A stretch of 42,300 nucleotides of DNA. Source: a virus. Every line of letters starts with the position of its first letter. Within the stretch, counting starts at the first letter, position 1. Below are positions 37,785 through 42,300 of the stretch, piece by piece. The DNA lies in the IMG/VR virus record IMGVR_UViG_3300029882_000053, positions 1 through 42,300 of that record; one strand, given 5' to 3'. Under the pieces are notes generated by a model that was not told the origin of the DNA, searched no databases, and saw nothing but the letters and a program-made list of their open reading frames with translations. A program made the position numbers and the translations under genes.

Positions 37785-38008
37785 CACAGGCTCCTGAAAA
37801 TGGCCCACACAATCGCCACCACGATCAGGCCGCAAATCGTGCCCGCCAGGACTTCGTGCTTGCGCGCGGTCGTCGTGAGCAGTTGGTTATCGTTGGCGGC
37901 TCGGCGGAGACCTTCGTCTGAGAGGCGTTTTCTTGCCTCGGCGGAAATCGATACGGTGTAGTCTCGGTCGGAATCGTCAACCACATGCCACTCAGCAGTC
38001 TTCAACAT
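37784..38008 (-). CDS. Small tail-anchored membrane protein
   Basis: A 74-residue protein with a soluble N-terminal part (TAEWHVVDDSDRDYTVSISAEARKRLSDEGL) and one C-terminal transmembrane helix (VLAGTICGLIVVAIVWAIF, ~53-71). A C-terminal anchor places the N-terminus in the cytoplasm. Function unknown. Confidence 0.6.
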   Translation of the reverse strand: MLKTAEWHVVDDSDRDYTVSISAEARKRLSDEGLRRAANDNQLLTTTARKHEVLAGTICGLIVVAIVWAIFRSL

Positions 38009-38017
38009 GACGGTCCC

Positions 38018-38332
38018 CTAGTTGTATTGCGTGAACATCATCACGGGCAGCCCGTAACGCTCGCTTCCCTGCCATGCGTAGTGGTCATGCATCGAGCCGG
38101 TGAGCGTTCCGAGGTGCCGCTCGTCCTCGTCGCAATCGCGAACGGTCAGACGGTCGCTACCATCGATCTCGCCCCAGTCAATCGGATCACCCCAGTCGTC
38201 AACCGGTACGCCATCAATGAATTTCTCGAGACCGGTTCCCGACTCGCCTGCATCGGCAAGAATCTGTTCCCATGACTCGGCGGCGAATATTTCGGATGGC
38301 TCACCAATCCAGAAGAATCGAACGTTGCTCAT
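38018..38332 (-). CDS. Acidic phage protein
   Basis: A 104-residue, strongly acidic protein from ATG 38332 (overlaps upstream stop). It reads NVRFFWIGEPSEIFAAESWEQILADAGESGTGLEKFIDGVPVDDWGDPIDW, followed by a beta-rich end with RHLGTLTGSMHDHYAWQGSERYGLPVMMFTQYN. High acidity recalls phage anti-restriction (DNA-mimic) proteins, but there is no clear homology; this is only a suggestion. Confidence 0.55.
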   Translation of the reverse strand: MSNVRFFWIGEPSEIFAAESWEQILADAGESGTGLEKFIDGVPVDDWGDPIDWGEIDGSDRLTVRDCDEDERHLGTLTGSMHDHYAWQGSERYGLPVMMFTQYN

Positions 38333-38538
38333 CTCACACCCCAGCAAACCAGATTAAGAAGCGGCGCACCAAGCACCAGGATCAACGCAACTGAACCTAC
38401 GCCGACGCAGCAGAGAAGAATCAGCGCACCAGCAAATACGTCGCCGCGAGCGCCGCTTACCGGTGACCGTTCTTCGCCGCATATCTGGCGGGCGATGCGG
38501 GAGGAGAGGCGGCGGAAAAAGAAGGGTCGCGGACTCAT
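38329..38538 (-). CDS. Small membrane protein
   Basis: A 69-residue protein. The N-terminal half is basic (PRPFFFRRLSSRIARQICGEERSPV), then one or two hydrophobic segments (VFAGALILLCCVGVGSVALI, LVLGAPLLNLVCW). Positive-inside rule puts the N-terminus in the cytoplasm. Function unknown. Confidence 0.55.
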   Translation of the reverse strand: MSPRPFFFRRLSSRIARQICGEERSPVSGARGDVFAGALILLCCVGVGSVALILVLGAPLLNLVCWGVR

Positions 38539-38729
38539 GACCCGTTCGCCTCACGTTGCGTCTTGACCCGGCCAACCTCGTCGCAATCACGAATGCAGTG
38601 ACGTACCTGTTCGTCCATGCCGGCGCCGAAATCCGAGCCGTACCGGGACTGCAATTTCTTGAGCAGGAATCCAGCGCCAATCACGATATCTTCCAGATAC
38701 TCGACGCGCTTTGCGGGTGACTTGCTCAT
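38535..38729 (-). CDS. Small helical early protein
   Basis: A 64-residue soluble protein (KSPAKRVEYLEDIVIGAGFLLKKLQSRYGSDFG) with a helical first half and Cys-containing end (VRHCIRDCDEVGRVK). Coupled on both sides by ATGA. No motif recognised. Confidence 0.55.
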   Translation of the reverse strand: MSKSPAKRVEYLEDIVIGAGFLLKKLQSRYGSDFGAGMDEQVRHCIRDCDEVGRVKTQREANGS

Positions 38730-38980
38730 GTTGGTTCCTTCTCAATCTTCACGCCGCAGAACGGACAGAAGTTGAAGAACATGCTGATTTCCTTGCCCTT
38801 CGCGCTCTTGAATCCAGGCTTGTCGGCTTTGATCGCGTAGGGCAGGTAAGGACGTTCGCTAAGGCCGGCGCCGAATACAATCGCGACGTTCTTCGCCTCT
38901 GCCTTGGCTGGAACGCCAAGGTGTTCGGTGTAGTGGTCAGCAAGACGGCTCTCGTTGTCGCGTACACAGTTGCAGGTCAT
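38726..38980 (-). CDS. Small protein with C-terminal CxxC
   Basis: An 84-residue protein; ATG 38980 has GGAG 6 nt upstream and is preferred to GTG 38989. A first Cys pair (TCNCVRD) and a C-terminal FCPFCGVKIEKE may bind zinc together; 'CPfCG..i' tails are very common in small phage proteins. Start shares a base with the previous TAA. Confidence 0.6.
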   Translation of the reverse strand: MTCNCVRDNESRLADHYTEHLGVPAKAEAKNVAIVFGAGLSERPYLPYAIKADKPGFKSAKGKEISMFFNFCPFCGVKIEKEPT

Positions 38981-39162
38981 TAGTTCCACTCCCCTATCCC
39001 CACTCCAGCAGCCTCGGCTTGCAGACGTTTCTGATGGGCATCAGCCTCGCTCCGGTTTCCCCATGCGTCGTCGTCCCACAGTGCGACGCCGGAGTTCTCC
39101 TCGTCCTGCTCGGGTGCGGGCTGGAATTGCTCCCAGAGGCGCGCATTGTTTGCTTTACCCAT
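38980..39162 (-). CDS. Small early protein
   Basis: A 60-residue acidic, Trp- and Glu-containing protein (GKANNARLWEQFQPAPEQDEENSGVALWDDDAWGNRSEADAHQ). TGGAGA lies upstream of the ATG. It is the first gene of the block 39162-34591 and follows a 290-nt gap where a leftward promoter could lie. Confidence 0.55.
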   Translation of the reverse strand: MGKANNARLWEQFQPAPEQDEENSGVALWDDDAWGNRSEADAHQKRLQAEAAGVGIGEWN

Positions 39163-39453
39163 GACTTTTCTCCATAGGAGTGCTTAATTCGTTAAGGTTT
39201 GCCCTCAGTGATGGCGACTGGAAACCGTTCGCTACCAGCACTTTCGATATGGTCATTGCCGAGGTGTTGAACCCCGCAATCACCACCACTCAGGGCGCCC
39301 GTCTATTCCGGGCTGTCATCGGTAAGTTTTAAGCCCTAACCGATCCAGCTTGACACGCTACACGCCGTCACCCTGGCGGGGTGCGCTCTCTCACGGAAGT
39401 CGCACCACTCATTGCGCCCACTACAGGCCCGGTAGGTGTCACGTCGAGTTCGG
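39163..39453. other. 290-nt gap between early gene blocks
   Basis: No - strand gene continues through this stretch. It holds an imperfect hairpin (CACGCCGTCACCCTGGCGGGGTGC region, ~39359-39383) and a short + strand frame (39180-39332). TTGACA occurs at 39350 on the + strand but without a matching -10. A leftward promoter for the 39162 block may lie here, but I cannot point to clear boxes. Confidence 0.4.
39180..39332 (+). CDS. Possible small counter-strand ORF
   Basis: 50 codons from GTG 39180 (AGGA just upstream). The product (LNSLRFALSDGDWKPFATSTFDMVIAEVLNPAITTTQG...) looks protein-like in composition and codon use, in an otherwise empty gap and against the operon direction. No family recognised, so it is only a candidate. 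Confidence 0.3.
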   Translation: MLNSLRFALSDGDWKPFATSTFDMVIAEVLNPAITTTQGARLFRAVIGKF

Positions 39454-39684
39454 CTAATCCTCGTCTTCCTCGTCTTCCTCGTACCAGTCCGGATGCAGTT
39501 CAGCGAGCGCCGCGTCAAATGCCGGGTCTTCGCCTTCGCATTCATCCTGCGTATCCCAATCGTCATCCTCGAAAACGCCGATCAGAATCTTGTAGACTTC
39601 TTTGCGAGCGTTTTCATCCGGCATGTGCGGCTTGATAGCCACAATGATTTCCGACATAACGCGCGATCCGCCTGCCCATCCCAT
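39454..39684 (-). CDS. Acidic phage protein
   Basis: A 76-residue protein from ATG 39684 (AAAGGGG upstream; ATG 39657 is an alternative). It has a hydrophobic-helical start (MSEIIVAIKPHMPDENARKEVYKILIGVF) and a very acidic tail (EDDDWDTQDECEGEDPAFDAALAELHPDWYEEDEEDED). It lies 14 nt after the acyl-carrier-protein gene. The charge pattern would suit interaction with a basic partner; function unknown. Confidence 0.6.
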   Translation of the reverse strand: MGWAGGSRVMSEIIVAIKPHMPDENARKEVYKILIGVFEDDDWDTQDECEGEDPAFDAALAELHPDWYEEDEEDED

Positions 39685-39698
39685 ATCAACCCCTTTGG

Positions 39699-39935
39699 TT
39701 AAACCGTTGTCTCAACCGCCTCAATCAGCGCGGCAATCGTGTCGAAGCGAAACATCACGTCGTCATCCAGTTCGACCTTCAGGACATGCTCCACTGTCAG
39801 GCCGATCTCGACGCGATCCAGGCTGTCCATCCTGTGTTTCTGCGACAGGGAGTCGTGGTCGGCTATTTCGGCGGGAGGCATGCATAGTTGTTCGGCGACG
39901 ATGGAGCGGATCTGATCGGCAAGAGTGGTACTCAT
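39699..39935 (-). CDS. Acyl carrier protein-like
   Basis: A 78-residue protein from ATG 39935 (overlaps upstream stop). The four-helix ACP layout is clear: LADQIRSIVAEQLCMPPAEIADHDSL, then HRMDSLDRVEIGLTVEHVLKVELDD with the DSL motif (Ser38, the 4'-phosphopantetheine attachment site), then IAALIEAVE. Length and acidity match ACPs. No synthase, acyltransferase or phosphopantetheinyl transferase is visible nearby, so it presumably uses host enzymes. ACP genes are uncommon in phages. Confidence 0.8.
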   Translation of the reverse strand: MSTTLADQIRSIVAEQLCMPPAEIADHDSLSQKHRMDSLDRVEIGLTVEHVLKVELDDDVMFRFDTIAALIEAVETTV

Positions 39936-40126
39936 GCCCATAACCCAAACCAAACACCGATGCCGTGAAAGATGCCAACGGGGAACACAAATACCCCGAC
40001 CAGCAGCAGGACGTAAAGCTGATGCACAAGGCAGTCAACGATATGCGTGAGCCATGCGCCAAGACAGATCAGGAATACAATCCCGACAATCAATCCGGCT
40101 GCTACATCACCACGTTGCTTTTTCAT
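39932..40126 (-). CDS. Small membrane protein beside the ACP
   Basis: A 64-residue protein with two transmembrane helices (VAAGLIVGIVFLICLGAWL, ~8-26; LYVLLLVGVFVFPVGIFHGI, ~37-56). Coupled to the ACP gene by ATGA and preceded without gap by another tiny membrane protein gene. It is a reasonable partner for a membrane-linked ACP function, by inference only. Confidence 0.6.
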   Translation of the reverse strand: MKKQRGDVAAGLIVGIVFLICLGAWLTHIVDCLVHQLYVLLLVGVFVFPVGIFHGIGVWFGLWA

Positions 40127-40228
40127 TTACTCCCCCTCCACCTTTCGTTGACACGCACCGCGCACAAAGAGATAAGCCATGGCGGCACAGAAGGCCCAGA
40201 TGCTGGCGCCGATAAGTAGGTGGGTCAT
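40127..40228 (-). CDS. Tiny membrane protein
   Basis: 33 codons: MTHLLIGASIWAFCAAMAYLF, one transmembrane helix, then a basic end (VRGACQRKVEGE). Its stop directly abuts the ATG of the next gene (TAA-ATG) and GGTGGAGGGGGAG in its end serves as ribosome binding site for that gene. A likely short real gene. Confidence 0.5.
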   Translation of the reverse strand: MTHLLIGASIWAFCAAMAYLFVRGACQRKVEGE

Positions 40229-40234
40229 ATCGAT

Positions 40235-40705
40235 CTATCCGTAGTTAGCAAATTCACCATGAATTTCATCCGCAGCTTTTCGATATGCTGCGTGAGCCTC
40301 TTCGGCGGTATCAAACATTCCAAGATGCTTATTCTTTCCGTCCATCTGAATCTGAGCTTGCCATCTGCCCATATCTTCTCTCCAGCCAGCACCTTTTAGC
40401 CCGGATCGATTGCTCTTTGCCGGCCCCCGATTGCACATGTTTTGCCCTTGGGTGCAAACACGAAGATTTGATCGCTGGTTATTAAGCGGGTTGTGATCTA
40501 TATGATCGACTTTGCGAGTATCGCCATGTTCCAAGCCCATGATCTGGCGATGCATGCCCTGCGTTCTCTGCTTACCATTGACGCGCGGCGAGTAGCGAAA
40601 CGCATATCCAGGACCGTTCAGATACCATTTGAATTTAGACAATTCCTCGAAGTCTGAATCGTCTACCATCGCAAACGCGCCTTTGTTTAGCGGTATTAGC
40701 TTCAT
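40235..40705 (-). CDS. HNH homing endonuclease with AP2 domain
   Basis: A 156-residue protein of the same family as 23060-23761 but with a single AP2 module. It has the N-terminal KGAFAMVDDSDFEELSKFKW and HNH residues MHRQIMGL (His52), DHIDHNPLNNQRSNLRVC (~67-84, Asn80). The C-terminal AP2-like part is SGLKGAGWREDMGRWQAQI (~101-119) and AYRKAADEIHGEFANYG. GAGAGCAG lies upstream of the ATG. AT-richer than the neighbours, so probably a recent insertion. Confidence 0.8.
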   Translation of the reverse strand: MKLIPLNKGAFAMVDDSDFEELSKFKWYLNGPGYAFRYSPRVNGKQRTQGMHRQIMGLEHGDTRKVDHIDHNPLNNQRSNLRVCTQGQNMCNRGPAKSNRSGLKGAGWREDMGRWQAQIQMDGKNKHLGMFDTAEEAHAAYRKAADEIHGEFANYG

Positions 40706-40714
40706 GTTCTGCTC

Positions 40715-40933
40715 TCACATCGAATATTCAACCCTGGATTCCCGTATGGCCTTTTCTTTTGCGACTTCGAAGCAGGACAGGCAGCTTGTGATCTTCAGCG
40801 CGACGGTTGGCCAGTACTGCGCATGCTCCCGCTTCTGCACATCCGGCTTGAGCGTCTTGCAGTGCTCGCAATGTTCGGTGACTGTCACGGTCATTGGGCG
40901 TGTATTCCATTTCTCGCGCTCATCTCGATCCAT
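40715..40933 (-). CDS. Small zinc-ribbon-like early protein
   Basis: A 72-residue protein from ATG 40933, which follows the stop of the upstream 39-codon gene by 1 nt. Two CxxC pairs (EHCEHCKTLKPD and SCLSCFEVAKEK) likely bind one zinc ion. The N-terminus is charged (DRDEREKWNTRPM). An earlier in-frame ATG at 40957 would overlap the upstream gene. No function known. Confidence 0.6.
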   Translation of the reverse strand: MDRDEREKWNTRPMTVTVTEHCEHCKTLKPDVQKREHAQYWPTVALKITSCLSCFEVAKEKAIRESRVEYSM

Positions 40934-40934
40934 C

Positions 40935-41054
40935 TCAGCACCACACGACACAGTCATATCCAACTGTGCGCCGATACACCTGCTTGCCGCGGTACTCGGT
41001 GTACTCCATATAAGCGCAGGCCAATACAACAATCCAGTTGTGCAGGGTGTTCAT
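40935..41054 (-). CDS. 39-codon early gene
   Basis: MNTLHNWIVVLACAYMEYTE then YRGKQVYRRTVGYDCVVWC. A strong AGGAG is 7 nt upstream of ATG 41054 and the stop is 1 nt before the next ATG, which supports a real gene. Possible short hydrophobic N-terminus. Function unknown. Confidence 0.55.
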   Translation of the reverse strand: MNTLHNWIVVLACAYMEYTEYRGKQVYRRTVGYDCVVWC

Positions 41055-41064
41055 GGTGTTTCTC

Positions 41065-41421
41065 CTAAGCGGTTTCCGCCTCTTTGACGGTCGGGTTTGC
41101 CTTGTTCAGCGCCGACCAGGCTGCGTGCATTTCGGCATCAAAGTACTTCGGCCATGCGGCCCCTGCCTGGCTCGGCCCGAAGTAGCGATCCACCGCATCA
41201 CGGAGCGCCGTCAGGGCTCGGAACATGTCAGGCGAAGCAGAGAGCAGGTTCGCATTCGCCAAGGCCTCTTCTGGCGTCCTGCCACGAACCCCGGCGTCGT
41301 CATTCTCCGAATCTTTATCGCCCCAAATGACGATGGACTGGCCGGCGTTGGATTCGATTCCGGGATGATCATTTGCGTCTACATAGACGAACCAATTGCC
41401 GTCCGTGAATTTCGTTTCCAT
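41065..41421 (-). CDS. Early phage protein (ANA...SP...AL type)
   Basis: A 118-residue protein from ATG 41421 (AAGGAGA upstream). It has a beta-rich first half (KFTDGNWFVYVDANDHPGIESNAGQSIVIWGDK) and a helical second half with TPEEALANANLLSASPDMFRALTALRDAVDRYF. This matches a common phage family in which 'eA.ANA.LiaaaPellea...' is conserved. Function unknown. Encoded early in the leftward operon. Confidence 0.65.
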   Translation of the reverse strand: METKFTDGNWFVYVDANDHPGIESNAGQSIVIWGDKDSENDDAGVRGRTPEEALANANLLSASPDMFRALTALRDAVDRYFGPSQAGAAWPKYFDAEMHAAWSALNKANPTVKEAETA

Positions 41422-41480
41422 GTCTTTCTCCTTGCTCGATATCGCGAGCATTGAGGGGATAAGGGGTGATTTGACGAGCG

Positions 41481-41834
41481 TTAGAACACGCTTTCGTATT
41501 CCTGCTCGCGGGCCGCGAGATACGCTTCGTGCGCAGCTTTGCCGATCTGGCAGAGCGTCGGCGATGCGCGCATATGGCCGTCACGGGGATGGAACTGGGC
41601 GACCTGCTCGTTGAGGTAGAACGACATGTAGCAGCGCTTGGCTCGGGCTTGCTCTTTCGCGCCAATGTGCGGCATGTACTTGCTGCGATTGCCCGCGAAG
41701 TGCGTGGTGCGATCCATACGGCGAGGATTGTTGCCAGTGGGCCGGTCATCCGAAAGCGTCACGACATCCATACCAGCATTCATGAGCGCAGCGGCAACGC
41801 CCATACTGGCGCCGATAATTCCGATTCGTTTCAT
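41481..41834 (-). CDS. First protein of the leftward early operon
   Basis: A 117-residue protein. MKRIGIIGASMGVAAALMNAGMDVVTLSDD looks like a Rossmann-type nucleotide-binding start, but no full dehydrogenase domain follows; the rest is basic and helical (KEQARAKRCYMSFYLNEQVAQFHPRDGHMRASP). AAAGGAAAG is upstream of the ATG. It lies 64 nt downstream of the structured region 41898-42243, in the same direction, so it may carry that RNA as leader. No family known. Confidence 0.55.
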   Translation of the reverse strand: MKRIGIIGASMGVAAALMNAGMDVVTLSDDRPTGNNPRRMDRTTHFAGNRSKYMPHIGAKEQARAKRCYMSFYLNEQVAQFHPRDGHMRASPTLCQIGKAAHEAYLAAREQEYESVF

Positions 41835-41860
41835 TTCACTTTCCTTTCGTTATACTAAAT

Positions 41861-41883
41861 GCGTGCAGCAAAGCGCTACACGC
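41861..41883 (-). repeat. Hairpin between the structured RNA and the first early gene
   Basis: On the - strand GCGTGTAGC-GCTTT-GCTGCACGC forms a 9-bp stem with one U-G wobble. It follows the structured region by 14 nt and precedes the ribosome binding site of the 41834 gene. There is no T-run, so it is more likely part of the RNA architecture than a terminator. Confidence 0.5.
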
Positions 41884-41897
41884 GGGTATCTTTGGTA

Positions 41898-42243
41898 GTG
41901 CGCCGTATCGGGGCGCGGGAATTCAGCAGTGTTCTCAGCAGAGCATTGTTACTTTCGGATGACCTTCAGTTCCGTACCGGCCATGCTGGGGCTTGTTAGC
42001 TGCTTCAGACTTACAGGGCAGTTCACAGGAACGATACTCAGCCATCGAGGGAGCTCAATGCTCTGTTGGGAAAACTGCTACACGTGGGGCTCGGTCTGTA
42101 TTCCCGGCCCCACGCCTTCCGACCTAACCAGACAGATCCTGTCTCCCTGGCTAGATTGGGCGCTCCGCTTTCAACACCAGCGGCTGCTTTGTTCGGTGCC
42201 TCTTTCGAGGATGGCTGGCTAAACGAGCCCTTATACGGCGCAC
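41898..42243 (-). ncRNA. Candidate structured RNA, about 346 nt, family unknown
   Basis: The ends pair perfectly: GTGCGCCGTAT (42243-42233) with ATACGGCGCAC (41908-41898), then GGGC/GCCC inside. A nested long-range helix joins AGCAG-TTTTC and CAGAGCATTG (5' side, inner part 42065-42056) to CAATGCTCTG (41948-41939), GAGAA and CTGCT. Local hairpins are CCTC-GAAA-GAGG with a GNRA loop (42210-42199), CTAGCC/GGTTAG enclosing AGACAG/CTGTCT (42154-42124), and CGTGGGGC..CGG/CCG..GCCCCACG (42114-42083). Where pairing is imperfect, the - strand shows G-U wobbles while the + strand would show A-C mismatches. No good ORF covers it. It may be an independent RNA or an operon leader. Confidence 0.6.
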
Positions 42244-42300
42244 CATGCACCGTCAATACTCCGAATTTTTAAAGATCGATTCGCAAGCGGCTCTGCCGGG
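42244..42300. other. Right edge, upstream of the structured RNA
   Basis: An AT-rich patch (TTTAAAAATT, - strand) lies near 42266-42275. On the - strand TTGACG (42251-42256) and TATAAG (42230-42235) resemble promoter boxes with a short 15-nt spacer, but a start from them would lose the 5' end of the 11-bp helix. The real promoter may therefore lie further right, outside the window. Confidence 0.3.

Noticed and set aside
41898-42243. MITE or IS-like element with 11-bp terminal inverted repeats
   Set aside because: No target-site duplication flanks it, nested helices fill the inside, and wobble pairs favour an RNA strand.
41898-42243. Group II intron (5' GTGCG)
   Set aside because: No domain V signature and no reverse transcriptase or maturase ORF nearby; the 5' match alone is too short.
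42230-42256. TTGACG/TATAAG as promoter of the structured RNA
   Set aside because: The 15-nt spacer is short and initiation would remove the 5' strand of the closing helix.
41929-42272. Open frames on both strands within the structured region
   Set aside because: They have odd composition, no ribosome binding sites and lie exactly over the long-range RNA helices; more likely shadows of RNA structure.

Overview
The window reads as part of a temperate, contractile-tailed (myovirus-type) phage genome. The host is probably a member of the Burkholderiales. That assignment rests on the GC-rich codon use, the style of the gene families and the tRNA-His att sequence, and it is an inference. The window starts inside the head/neck-tail region and ends inside the early region. 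No terminase, portal, capsid, replicative helicase or CI-type repressor is visible, so the full genome is larger.

Late region, + strand. 67-2944 holds small head-tail connector and neck genes, including a proteasome/HslV-like Ntn hydrolase. 3009-15939 is a nearly complete tail operon: sheath, tube, tail chaperone with a clear -1 frameshift signal, tail-completion protein, tape measure, LysM baseplate protein, hub, gpV spike, gp25-like wedge, J-like wedge, gpI-like protein, glycine-rich fibre and a small fibre partner. Genes overlap by ATGA or lie a few bases apart, and intrinsic-terminator-like hairpins sit at several boundaries. Accessory 'moron' DNA interrupts this order: a two-gene antisense pair (6512-6975), a SAM methyltransferase (16021-16989), and a - strand cassette of HTH regulator, SGNH-like lipoprotein and beta-barrel-like protein (17002-19000) with its own promoter and palindromic operators. 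The lysis functions are split. 19058-19799 has a membrane coiled-coil protein and a GH24 lysozyme. After two more fibre/structural genes and an HNH gene, 21424-22808 has a holin-like protein, two small lipoproteins and a YiiX-like papain-fold protein.

+ and - strand genes converge at about 22.83 kb. From there to the right end almost everything is on the - strand, forming long early operons of very small, ATGA-overlapping genes. At 24975-25022 there is a 48-nt copy of the 3' half of tRNA-His without the 5' half, flanked by TTCCCA-type candidate arm sites and next to a tyrosine integrase and a DUF4224 (Xis-like) gene. This is the structure of an intact attP, so the phage genome appears to be in its non-integrated (circular or virion) form. 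Three CTGT-N8-ACAG (LexA-type) palindromes lie within 1.2 kb around attP. Further right are a Mom-like GNAT protein, a PPC-motif protein, a candidate 2OG-Fe(II) oxygenase, a YqaJ exonuclease/RecT recombination pair, a long coiled-coil protein and an acyl carrier protein. Five HNH-type endonuclease genes from different subfamilies are scattered through the window.

The most unusual signal is at the right end. 41898-42243 has no convincing gene but folds, on the - strand only, into a roughly 346-nt RNA closed by a perfect 11-bp long-range helix, with a nested composite helix of about 20 bp and several strong hairpins. The G-U wobbles consistently favour the - strand. It lies just upstream of, and in the same direction as, the early operon, and I do not recognise the family.
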